Shown one piece after another: positions 51,448-59,460 of a stretch of 64,000 nt of DNA. The stretch is taken from positions 603,501 through 667,500 of the forward strand of contig NZ_AP022853.1 of assembly GCF_011764585.1 (NCBI RefSeq), given 5' to 3'. Within the stretch, counting starts at the first letter, position 1, and each line of letters starts with the position of its first letter. The notes under the pieces were generated by a model that did not search any database, was not told the origin of the DNA, and worked only from the letters and a program-made list of their open reading frames with translations. This DNA is from Sulfurimicrobium lacus. Its GTDB lineage: Bacteria; Pseudomonadota; Gammaproteobacteria; Burkholderiales; Sulfuricellaceae. The position numbers and the translations under genes are program-made.

Positions 51448-52025
51448 GCGAACAGATTCCCGTGCGCGACGGCGATGCGCTGCTCATCGTCGACGTGCAG
51501 AACGATTTTCTGCCGGGCGGCAGCCTGGGCGTGGCGGGGGGCGACGAGGTCGTCGCGCCCTTGGCCCGCTCGATCGATGTTTTCCACCAGCACGGGCAAC
51601 CCATCTACGCCACGCGCGACTGGCATCCGGCCGACCACTGTTCGTTCCAGGCCCAGGGCGGACCATGGCCGCCGCATTGCGTGCAGGGCACGCCCGGCGC
51701 GGAGTTCGCGCCCGGACTCGGCCTGCCGGCGTTCGCCATGATCGTCTCCAAGGCCAGCGACGCCGCCAGGGATGCCTACTCCGGTTTCGACGGCACCAAC
51801 CTGGCCTTCCAGCTCACCATGTACGGCGTGAAGCGTGTGTTCGTCGGCGGCCTGGCAACCGATTACTGCGTCCTCGCCTCGGTGCGCGACGCGCTCAAGC
51901 AGGGCTTGCAGGTGTACGTGCTGAACGACGCCATTCGTGCCGTCAACGCCGATGACGGCGCACGCGCCATCGCGGAAATGACCACTCTGGGCGCGCACTT
52001 CGTCGCGAGCGGGACGCTCGTCTGA
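51444..52025 (+). CDS. pncA: Nicotinamidase/isochorismatase-family PncA
   Basis: PncA hydrolyses nicotinamide to nicotinate for NAD salvage. The 193 residues show the catalytic aspartate in LLIVDVQNDFLPGGSLGV, the metal site TRDWHPADHCSF, WPPHCVQGTPGAE, the lysine in VSKASD, and the nucleophilic cysteine in GGLATDYCVLASVRDA. The start is a GTG at 51444 overlapping the rdgB stop. It is immediately followed by pncB, the next pathway enzyme. Confidence 0.95.
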   Translation: MSEQIPVRDGDALLIVDVQNDFLPGGSLGVAGGDEVVAPLARSIDVFHQHGQPIYATRDWHPADHCSFQAQGGPWPPHCVQGTPGAEFAPGLGLPAFAMIVSKASDAARDAYSGFDGTNLAFQLTMYGVKRVFVGGLATDYCVLASVRDALKQGLQVYVLNDAIRAVNADDGARAIAEMTTLGAHFVASGTLV

Positions 52026-52026
52026 C

Positions 52027-53364
52027 ATGCTGCCTCCGTACAGCGGGCTGCTGACCGACCTGTACCAGTTCACCATGCTGCAGGGCTACCTGGAGCAGGA
52101 AATGGAGGAGGTGGCGGTGTACGAATTCTTCGTGCGCAAGCTGCCCGCCGGACGCAACTTTCTCCTCGCCGCCGGCCTGGAACAGGCGCTGCAGTTCCTC
52201 GAGACGGTTTCCTTCAGCGCCGAGGAAGTAGCGTGGCTGGAACAGAGCGGGCGCTTCACGCCCAAGCTGCTCGACTACGTGGCGAATTTCCGCTTCAGCG
52301 GCGACGTCGACGCCATGGCTGAAGGGACGGTGTTCTTTAGCGACGAACCCATCCTGCGCGTGGTCGCGCCCATCCCCGTGGCGCAACTGGTGGAAACCCG
52401 CCTCATCAACCTGCTGCATTTCCAGACGCTGGTCGCCTCCAAGGCCGCGCGCGTGGTGCTGGCGGGACCGGGAAAACTGCTGGTGGATTTCGGCCTGCGC
52501 CGCGCCCATGGCGCCGAAGCCGGACTGCTGGCGGCGCGCGCCTGCTATCTCGCCGGTTTCGGCGGCTCGTCCAACGTCCTGGCCGAGCGCGAGTTCGGCA
52601 TCCCCAGTTACGGCACCATGGCCCATTCCTTCATCCAGGCCCACACGGACGAAGCGCAGGCTTTCGAGAACTTCGCCCGTGCCCAGCCTGACAACGTGGT
52701 GCTGCTGATCGACACCTACGACACCGAGGCGGCCGCGCACAAGGTGGTGGCGCTGGCGCCCGGGCTGGCGCGGGACGGCATCCGCATCAAGGCGGTGCGC
52801 CTCGACAGCGGCGATCTGGGCGAACACGCGCGCAAGGTGCGCGCCATCCTGGATGCGGGCGGCCTGAACGGCGTGGGCATTTTCGCCAGCGGCAATCTAG
52901 ACGAATTCGAGATCGCACGCCTGGCAACGCAGCAAGCGCCCATCGGCGGCTACGGCGTGGGTACGCGCTTGCTTACGTCGAGCGACGCGCCCTATCTGGA
53001 TTGCGCCTACAAGCTGCAGGAATATGCCGGCCATCCCCGGCGCAAGCGTTCCGAGGGCAAGGCGACCTGGCCGGGACGGAAACAGGTTTACCGCCACTAT
53101 GACGCGAACGGCTGCATGGCGGGCGACGTGCTGACCGTGGAATCCGATCCCCAGCCGGGCGAACCCCTGCTGCAGCCGGTCATGCGCGGCGGCAGGCGCC
53201 TGCATCCGGCGATCCCGCTGCAGGACTCGCGTTCCCTGGCCGCGCAGCAGATTGGCCGCCTGCCTGAAGGTTTGCATGCGCTCACTGCGGCCGTTCCTTA
53301 CCCGGTTCAAGTCGCCCCGGCGCTGCATGAGCTGGCGCGCGCGGTGGACGAGCGGCGCGTTTGA
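52027..53364 (+). CDS. pncB: Nicotinate phosphoribosyltransferase
   Basis: This enzyme turns nicotinate and PRPP into nicotinate mononucleotide, the second salvage step. The 445 residues contain GLLTDLYQFTMLQGY, VYEFFVRKLPAGRNFL, LVDFGLRRAHGAEAGL, AHSFIQAH, LLIDTYDTEAA, IRLDSGDL-like KAVRLDSGDLGEHA, IFASGNLDEFEI and GYGVGTRLLTS. It belongs to the subgroup resembling archaeal and Gram-positive NAPRTases. It is adjacent to pncA (1-base gap), making a complete nicotinamide-to-NaMN route. Confidence 0.95.
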   Translation: MLPPYSGLLTDLYQFTMLQGYLEQEMEEVAVYEFFVRKLPAGRNFLLAAGLEQALQFLETVSFSAEEVAWLEQSGRFTPKLLDYVANFRFSGDVDAMAEGTVFFSDEPILRVVAPIPVAQLVETRLINLLHFQTLVASKAARVVLAGPGKLLVDFGLRRAHGAEAGLLAARACYLAGFGGSSNVLAEREFGIPSYGTMAHSFIQAHTDEAQAFENFARAQPDNVVLLIDTYDTEAAAHKVVALAPGLARDGIRIKAVRLDSGDLGEHARKVRAILDAGGLNGVGIFASGNLDEFEIARLATQQAPIGGYGVGTRLLTSSDAPYLDCAYKLQEYAGHPRRKRSEGKATWPGRKQVYRHYDANGCMAGDVLTVESDPQPGEPLLQPVMRGGRRLHPAIPLQDSRSLAAQQIGRLPEGLHALTAAVPYPVQVAPALHELARAVDERRV

Positions 53365-54551
53365 AAATTTCGCCGCTTCAGCCGCTTTCCGGCACGGCAC
53401 CCGGCCTGTCGGCCCCGCCGCCGCTGAGCCTGTATATCCACATCCCGTGGTGCGTGCGCAAATGCCCCTACTGCGACTTCAATTCCCACGAAGCGCGCAA
53501 CGGCGTGCCGGAGGCGGAATACGTCGCGGCCCTGGTAAAGGACCTGGAATTCTCCCTGCCGCAGGTGTGGGGGCGCAAGGTCGTTTCCGTGTTCTTCGGC
53601 GGCGGCACGCCCAGCCTGCTTTCCGCCCGCGCCGTGGACGAAATCCTCACCGCCGTGCGGACTTTGCTGCCGCTGGAACCGCTCGCCGAGATCACGCTGG
53701 AAGCCAATCCCGGCACGGCGGAAGCGCAGAAGTTCGCCGATTTCCGCAGCGCCGGTGTAAACCGCCTGTCGCTCGGAATCCAGAGCTTCAACGCCAAGCA
53801 CCTCCAGCTGCTGGGCCGCATCCACGACGGTGACGAGGCGCGCCGCGCGGTGGAACTGGCGCAGCGCCATTTCGACAACATCAACCTCGACCTCATGTAC
53901 GCCCTGCCCGAACAGCGCATGGACGAAATGCTGGCCGACCTGAAAACCGCCATCGCCTTCGGCCCGCAGCACCTCTCCGCCTACCACCTCACCCTCGAAC
54001 CCAACACCCAGTTCTACCTCGCCCCGCCCAGCCTGCCCGACGACGACACGGCGGCGGAGATGCAGGAGGCGGTGGAGGCCGAGCTGGCCGGCGCGGGCTA
54101 CGAGCATTACGAAACTTCCGGTTTCGCGCAGAAGGGACGGCGCTGCCGGCACAACCTCAACTACTGGCTGTTCGGCGACTACCTCGGCATCGGCGCCGGC
54201 GCGCACGGCAAGCTCAGCCTGCACGACGGCGTACTGCGCCAGATGCGCTACAAGCAGCCCAAGGCCTACCTGGAAAACGCCCTGCAAGGCGCGCCGGTGC
54301 AGGAAGCGCACCACGTGGCGGCAGGTGACCTGGGATTCGAGTTCATGATGAACGCGCTGCGGCTCACGGAAGGGTTCCCGTTGGCACTGTTCGAGGAACG
54401 GACCGGCTTGCCGCTGGCGAGTGTGCTGGGCGCGCTGGACGAGGCGGAACAACGCGGGCTGGTGGAGCGGGGTCCGCTTAGAGTCACGCCGACCGAACTG
54501 GGACGGCGATTCTTGAACGAATTGTTGCAGGGGTTCCTGCCGGAGGGATAG
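53361..54551 (+). CDS. hemW: Radical SAM heme chaperone HemW (HemN-like)
   Basis: The 396-residue protein has the radical SAM motif CVRKCPYC preceded by LYIHIPW, the conserved FFGGGTPSLLS, ITLEANPGT, NRLSLGIQSF and YETSGFAQKGRRCRHNLNYW ... DYLGIGAGAH. The HemN-specific extra cysteine context is missing, so HemW is the better name. HemW binds heme and hands it to respiratory enzymes. The start is a TTG at 53361 overlapping the pncB stop; no ATG lies before the SAM domain. Confidence 0.93.
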   Translation: MKISPLQPLSGTAPGLSAPPPLSLYIHIPWCVRKCPYCDFNSHEARNGVPEAEYVAALVKDLEFSLPQVWGRKVVSVFFGGGTPSLLSARAVDEILTAVRTLLPLEPLAEITLEANPGTAEAQKFADFRSAGVNRLSLGIQSFNAKHLQLLGRIHDGDEARRAVELAQRHFDNINLDLMYALPEQRMDEMLADLKTAIAFGPQHLSAYHLTLEPNTQFYLAPPSLPDDDTAAEMQEAVEAELAGAGYEHYETSGFAQKGRRCRHNLNYWLFGDYLGIGAGAHGKLSLHDGVLRQMRYKQPKAYLENALQGAPVQEAHHVAAGDLGFEFMMNALRLTEGFPLALFEERTGLPLASVLGALDEAEQRGLVERGPLRVTPTELGRRFLNELLQGFLPEG

Positions 54552-54751
54552 TCAGGCGGAGCGGCGCTGAAATTGTGTGCTGCTTCTGAACTGCGGAGAC
54601 AGCTCGCCGGCGCGGCTATGCCCTCATCTTGACATCGGCTTGACGCATGCAATGCTCCATGCGATAAATGAACTATATAGAGGGTCATGTCCGGCTGCGG
54701 TTTCAGAGCGATTCTGGCCTCTATTGGTCAGCATGTCATATCGAGAGCCGC

Positions 54752-57397
54752 GTGAATAAAAGCCGTCACTGTTTTTCCTTTCTCTGCGGGAAGTTCCTTG
54801 CGTGGGCTCTCCTGCTCATGTCCTTGGTTTCGCCCGCCCTGGCCGCGGATGTGAGCATCGGCGTGCTGGCCCTGCGCGGCCCCGAAAAGGCCAAGGAGAT
54901 GTGGTCTCCGACCGCCCGCTATCTTGAGCACGCGTTACCCGGCAACACCTTCCGCATCGTGCCGCTCGACTTCGACGAAGTGCGCCTCGCGGTCCGGCAG
55001 GGCAGTATCGATTTCGTGCTCACCAATTCCTCCTATTACGTCGAGCTGGAATCGCTTTACGGCGTGAGCGCGGTCGCCACCCTGAAAAACCGTTTTAACG
55101 GCGATGCGGGCTACAGCGCTTTCGGCGGCGTCATCTTCACCCGTGCGGACCGCAACGACATTCGGGCGCTTTCCGATCTCAGGAAAAAGAATTTCGCGGC
55201 GGTGGACCCGAGTTCATTCGGCGGCTGGCATGTCGGCTGGCGCGAGCTGAAGCGCCAGGGCCTCGATCCCGAGCGGGATTTCAAGCGGCTGACCTTCGAG
55301 CACACTCACGATGCCGTGGTGTACGCCGTCCGGGACGGCCGGGTGGATGGGGGTACGGTGCGCAGCGATACCCTGGAGCGCATGGCGGCCGAGGGCAAGA
55401 TCAATCTCGGCGACTTTTTCGTTCTCAACCGCCAGCAGGTGGAAGGCTTTCCCTTCCTGCTCAGCACGCCGCTTTACCCGGAGTGGCCGCTGGCCAAGAC
55501 GCGTCAGGTGCCCGAGCAGCTTGCCGTGCGGGTGGCGATCGCGCTGATGCAGATGCCTGAGACAGACCCTGCCGCGCGAACCGGCATGATTACCGGCTGG
55601 ACCCTGCCGCTCAACTACCAGCCGGTGCACGACGCGCTGAAGGAGCTGCGCATCGGCCCCTATGAGCGCCTGCGCCGTCTGACCCCGGGCGAGGTCTTCG
55701 CGCAATACGGCTACTGGCTGGTGCTGGCCCTGCTGCTTGTTTTGGTGGCCTTCCTGATCATGGCCTATGTGGGCCAGATGAACCGCCGCCTGCGCGCGAA
55801 CCAGACCCAGCTCAAGGACTTGAACGCCACGCTGGAAGACAGGGTGCGGTTGCGCACGGAGGAGGTGGAAAGACTCCTGGAACGCGAGCATTTCCTGCGC
55901 GGCGTGGTGGAGATGGTGGCGGACGTGAACCAGATTCTCATCACCTCCACGTCCATGGAGGAAATGCTCAAGGCCTGTTGCGATCGGCTGATATCGCACA
56001 CCGATTACCGCGTTGCCTGGGTGGGGCTGTTGCGCAATGGGCAACTGGAGGTGGCGGCCAAATCCTACGGCCCTGCCGAGATCATGCGCAGCATCCTGGC
56101 TTGCCGTGACAAGGGGCCGACGCGCGGAGCACTGAGCGCCAATCGCACCGTGATCGAGATCGATCCCGCCACGATTGCGGCCGATCTGGACAAGGCCGGT
56201 GTGCGGGCGGCTGTCGCCATGCCTTTGCGCGGCGACGCCTACGCCGAGCCGCTCGGCACACTGTGCGTGATGACCGGGCGGGTGGCGGGCTTCGACCAGG
56301 AAGAAGTGGAGATGCTGGAACAGCTGGCCGGCGATATCGGCTTCGCCGTCCACGCTTTCAACCAGCGGGCTGAGACCCGCAGGCTTCAGCAGGAACGCAT
56401 CAGCAATTATGAGGAGACCATCCTTTCCCTGGTCGACATGATCGAAAAACGGGACACTTACACCGCCGGTCATACCCGCCGTGTCGCACATTACTGCGAA
56501 CTGATTGCCGCCCGCCTGGGCCACAGCCCCGAGGAGATCGAGAAACTCAAGCGTGCCGCCATCCTCCACGACATCGGCAAGATCGCCATCCCCGATGCCG
56601 TGTTGCTCAAGCCGGGAAAGCTGAGTCCGCTGGAATACGAACTCATCAAGCAGCATGCCGAGGAGGGCTACAGGACGCTTGTCCGCATCGACATGTACAA
56701 GGAACTGGCCGAGATCATGCGTTCCCACCATGAGCGCGAGAACGGTTCCGGCTACCCGCGCGGTCTGGTGAGCGGCCAGATTCCCAGGTTGTCGCAGATC
56801 ATGGCCGTGGCCGATGCGTTCGACGCCATGACGACCAACCGGATTTACAAGCCGCGCAAGGAGGTGCCGGTTGCGCTGGAAGAGCTGCGGAAACTGGTGG
56901 GCGAGCACTATTCGCTGGAAGTGGTGGACGCTGCCTGCGAGGCGCTGCGGGACGTCCAGCCGCCGCCGGTCGCCGATCAGCTGCCGAAGACGCCGCTCGA
57001 GCGCCAGCGCTTCGCCTATTTCTTCGACGATCAGCTGACCGGCGCCCACAACGCGAGCTACCTCCAGTTCATGCTGCGCAACGGTCTGCCCGCCCATCTC
57101 AGCCATGGCTACGTCGTCCTGCTGCGGCACTTTTCCGCGGTGAACATGACCAGCGGCTGGTCTGCCGGCAGCCAGGCGCTGGCCGGTTTCGCGGCCGCGC
57201 TCATGGGGCGGTATCCCGATGCCCTCGTATTCCGGGTCATGGGCGACGATTTCCTGTTGCTCACGTCGCAACGTCTCGAAATCAATGGCGCCTACCTGAA
57301 GACGCTATCGCCGCTGGAGGGCACGCAGGTGGAGGTCGAAGTGCGCGAACTGGACCCGCACGGCGCCGACCGTGAGTATCTGCAGGGGCTGCTCTAG
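54752..57397 (+). CDS. PhnD-like receptor with GAF, HD-GYP and degenerate GGDEF domains
   Basis: From the GTG at 54752 the product is 881 residues: a signal peptide (CGKFLAWALLLMSLVSPALA), a periplasmic phosphonate-type binding domain (about 30-310: VSIGVLALRGPEKAKEMWSPTARYLE), a TM helix (about 330-350), and a coiled coil. A GAF domain (about 395-555) and an HD-GYP phosphodiesterase (about 570-745; HDIGKIAIPD and HHERENGSGYPRGL) follow. A C-terminal GGDEF-like fold has MGDDF in place of GGDEF and so is probably inactive. An ATG at 54668 would add 28 residues before the signal peptide. It should degrade c-di-GMP on sensing a small ligand. Confidence 0.88.
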   Translation: MNKSRHCFSFLCGKFLAWALLLMSLVSPALAADVSIGVLALRGPEKAKEMWSPTARYLEHALPGNTFRIVPLDFDEVRLAVRQGSIDFVLTNSSYYVELESLYGVSAVATLKNRFNGDAGYSAFGGVIFTRADRNDIRALSDLRKKNFAAVDPSSFGGWHVGWRELKRQGLDPERDFKRLTFEHTHDAVVYAVRDGRVDGGTVRSDTLERMAAEGKINLGDFFVLNRQQVEGFPFLLSTPLYPEWPLAKTRQVPEQLAVRVAIALMQMPETDPAARTGMITGWTLPLNYQPVHDALKELRIGPYERLRRLTPGEVFAQYGYWLVLALLLVLVAFLIMAYVGQMNRRLRANQTQLKDLNATLEDRVRLRTEEVERLLEREHFLRGVVEMVADVNQILITSTSMEEMLKACCDRLISHTDYRVAWVGLLRNGQLEVAAKSYGPAEIMRSILACRDKGPTRGALSANRTVIEIDPATIAADLDKAGVRAAVAMPLRGDAYAEPLGTLCVMTGRVAGFDQEEVEMLEQLAGDIGFAVHAFNQRAETRRLQQERISNYEETILSLVDMIEKRDTYTAGHTRRVAHYCELIAARLGHSPEEIEKLKRAAILHDIGKIAIPDAVLLKPGKLSPLEYELIKQHAEEGYRTLVRIDMYKELAEIMRSHHERENGSGYPRGLVSGQIPRLSQIMAVADAFDAMTTNRIYKPRKEVPVALEELRKLVGEHYSLEVVDAACEALRDVQPPPVADQLPKTPLERQRFAYFFDDQLTGAHNASYLQFMLRNGLPAHLSHGYVVLLRHFSAVNMTSGWSAGSQALAGFAAALMGRYPDALVFRVMGDDFLLLTSQRLEINGAYLKTLSPLEGTQVEVEVRELDPHGADREYLQGLL

Positions 57398-57480
57398 CGG
57401 CGCTGAGATTCCGCAAAGTCTCAATATCGTTTTGAGAACGGAGGCCCTGATGAAGGGCACCGCAAATGCATATCGCAAGG

Positions 57481-58212
57481 CTAGCAGGATGTCCCGCCAG
57501 CGGCGACGCGCTCCAGCGCGGCGATGTCCGCGGTGAAGAACTGCTCGTTGTGCTTGCCCGTCCTGACCAGCAACCCGAGGCTGGCAAACTCGGTGATGAC
57601 GCGGCTGACCGTTTCCACCGTGATGCAGAGCATCGCGCGCAGGTCCTTGAGGCTGAAGTGATAGATCCGGTTGCTGTCGCCGTCGCGCAGTCTCAGCAGC
57701 AGGCGCGCCATGCGCTCCCGCACCGGCACCGAGCCGGTCAGGTCGACCAGCCACTGCTCGGTTTCCTTGAGCGAGGATTGCAGTTGCCGCATCATGTTCC
57801 ACTGAAAGCTCGGGTATTGCATGCACAGCTTCGCCACCACCGAGAGCGGAATCCGGCAGCCGCGCACTTCGCCGACGGCAACCACGTCGTGCTGTACCGT
57901 GCCGGCCAGCATGGCATCGACGCCGACGACATCGCCGGGCTTGATGACGCGCACGATTCTCTGCTCGGTTTCTCCGTCGGGGTGGCGCACCAGTTTGACG
58001 GCGCCGGTGCGAATCACCAGCAGCGTCTCGGCAGGCGCATCGAGATGGTAGATGGTTTCGCCATGGGAGTATGAAACGTTGTCGATCTCGACGTGCAGCG
58101 CAGCGACTTCCTCATGTGCCAGCCCGGCAAAAAAAGCGTTCTCTTTTCCGTCGCAGGCCCGGCATTCCTTGTTGCCGTGCCAGGCGGTGCAATGTGTGTT
58201 CATGAGTAGCAT
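57481..58212 (-). CDS. Crp/FNR-family transcription regulator, FNR-like
   Basis: The 243-residue protein has an N-terminal cysteine cluster (C8, C17, C20), the cyclic-nucleotide-binding-like beta roll, another cysteine at 119 (GCRIP, where FNR has its fourth ligand), the dimer helix, and a helix-turn-helix whose recognition helix reads VETVSR. FNR uses the same E-x2-SR pattern to read TTGAT...ATCAA. The cysteine spacing is not the standard FNR one, so a [4Fe-4S] oxygen sensor is plausible but unproven. The ATG at 58212 has GGGAGA upstream; an ATG three codons on is possible. A perfect FNR box lies 129 bases upstream. Confidence 0.87.
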   Translation of the reverse strand: MLLMNTHCTAWHGNKECRACDGKENAFFAGLAHEEVAALHVEIDNVSYSHGETIYHLDAPAETLLVIRTGAVKLVRHPDGETEQRIVRVIKPGDVVGVDAMLAGTVQHDVVAVGEVRGCRIPLSVVAKLCMQYPSFQWNMMRQLQSSLKETEQWLVDLTGSVPVRERMARLLLRLRDGDSNRIYHFSLKDLRAMLCITVETVSRVITEFASLGLLVRTGKHNEQFFTADIAALERVAAGGTSC

Positions 58213-58340
58213 GCAGGTCTCCCGTCGAATAACTCGTCCGCAGCAAACAAGATTGCAAATGACGATCCTGTTATAAAACTTGAAGCGGTAAGCAATCATA
58301 TGAGATTGTCGGAATTCTGTCGCCCACACATGATGATTTA

Positions 58341-58354
58341 TTGATTTAAATCAA
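58341..58354. promoter_or_regulatory. Perfect FNR/ANR binding site
   Basis: TTGATTTAAATCAA is an exact match to the FNR consensus TTGAT-N4-ATCAA. It lies in the 270-base divergent region, 129 bases from the FNR-like gene start and about 129 from the SpoIIM-like gene start. On the minus strand a CAGAAT hexamer (58319-58314) is centred about 31 bases downstream of the box centre, close to the class II activation geometry, so it may drive the regulator's own promoter. Confidence 0.85.
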
Positions 58355-58482
58355 TATAAAACGTGACAGGCCATCCCCTGATGGCATGCCGCCCTTTCAG
58401 CTTGCATTACCTTTTACCCCCGGCTACCATGGCGTCATAATAACCCGCGCTCAAAGCGGGAATAACCGGAGCCTGTTTTTCG

Positions 58483-59460
58483 ATGAAAGAGCGTCAATTC
58501 GTTCACGAAAAACGCGAGGAATGGGAGGCTTGGGACCGTTGGCTGGCTGACCGCCGTAGAAAAAGGGGCGAGGCACCTGTTATTGCTCCCGAAACATTAC
58601 CCCGACGTTTTCGCGCCCTGTGCCAGGACCTTTCCCTGGCGCGGGACCGTCGCTATTCGAGCTACCTGCTCGATGAACTCCATGCCCGCGTCTTGGCGGC
58701 GCAGCAGCGCATCTACGGCGCGCGCCGGGGCGGGGCGGCGGCCTGGCTGCGCTTCCTGCTGCACGGCCTGCCGGTAAGGGTGCGCGCGGAGCGGCGGCTG
58801 GTGCTGGCGTCGGCACTGCTGTTTTTCGTCCCGCTGCTCGCGGTGCTGGCGCTGCTGCAGTTCCAGCCGGAGGGCGTTTTCTTCCTCATGTCGCCCGACT
58901 CGGTCGGCAATTTCGAGGCCATGTACGCGCCGGACGCCAGGCACCTGGGCCGTCCGCGCCAGGCCGAGGACAACGTCGCCGCGCTCGGTTTCTATATCGC
59001 CAATAACGTCCGCATCGATTTCCAGTGCTTCGCCGGCGGCATGCTGTTCGGGCTGGGGAGCATCTTCTACCTGGTCTACAACGGGCTGATCATCGGCGCC
59101 GTGGCGGGCCATCTTACCCACCTCGGCTACATCGAAACCTTCTGGGGCTTCGTCGCCGGCCACAGCTCGCTGGAGCTGCTCGGGGTGGTGCTGTCCGGCG
59201 CCGCCGGGCTGAAGCTCGGCCTGGCCCTGGTGGCGCCGGGGCGCCTGCGTCGCGTCGACGCGCTTCAGGTGTCGGGTCGCGGCGCGACCGAGCTGATCGT
59301 CGGCGCGGCCTTGCTGACTTTCAGCGCCGCCTTCGTCGAGGCGTTCTGGTCGCCCCTGCGCAGCTTCCCGGTGGAGATCAAGTATGTCCTCGGCGTGGCC
59401 GGCTGGTTGGCTCTGCTCGCCTACCTTCTGCTTGCCGGCAGGGAGCGCAGTGGCGCTTGA
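58483..59460 (+). CDS. Stage II sporulation protein M-like (SpoIIM/DUF95) membrane protein
   Basis: The 325-residue membrane protein has a charged N-terminal head (MKERQFVHEKREEWEAWDRW, about 100 residues), then five to six helices with the family features FYIANNVRIDFQCFAGGMLFGLGSIFYLVYNGLIIGAVAGHL and FVAGHSSLELLGVVLSGAAGLKLG. The organism need not sporulate; SpoIIM-like proteins are common beside RDD, DUF4129, MoxR and DUF58 genes, which is the operon that follows. Function outside sporulation is unknown. It is divergent from the FNR-like gene. Confidence 0.88.
   Translation: MKERQFVHEKREEWEAWDRWLADRRRKRGEAPVIAPETLPRRFRALCQDLSLARDRRYSSYLLDELHARVLAAQQRIYGARRGGAAAWLRFLLHGLPVRVRAERRLVLASALLFFVPLLAVLALLQFQPEGVFFLMSPDSVGNFEAMYAPDARHLGRPRQAEDNVAALGFYIANNVRIDFQCFAGGMLFGLGSIFYLVYNGLIIGAVAGHLTHLGYIETFWGFVAGHSSLELLGVVLSGAAGLKLGLALVAPGRLRRVDALQVSGRGATELIVGAALLTFSAAFVEAFWSPLRSFPVEIKYVLGVAGWLALLAYLLLAGRERSGA

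Noticed and set aside
55214-57271. 685-codon minus-strand ORF opposite the HD-GYP gene
   Set aside because: It is a shadow of a protein with clear domains; no motif or ribosome site supports it.
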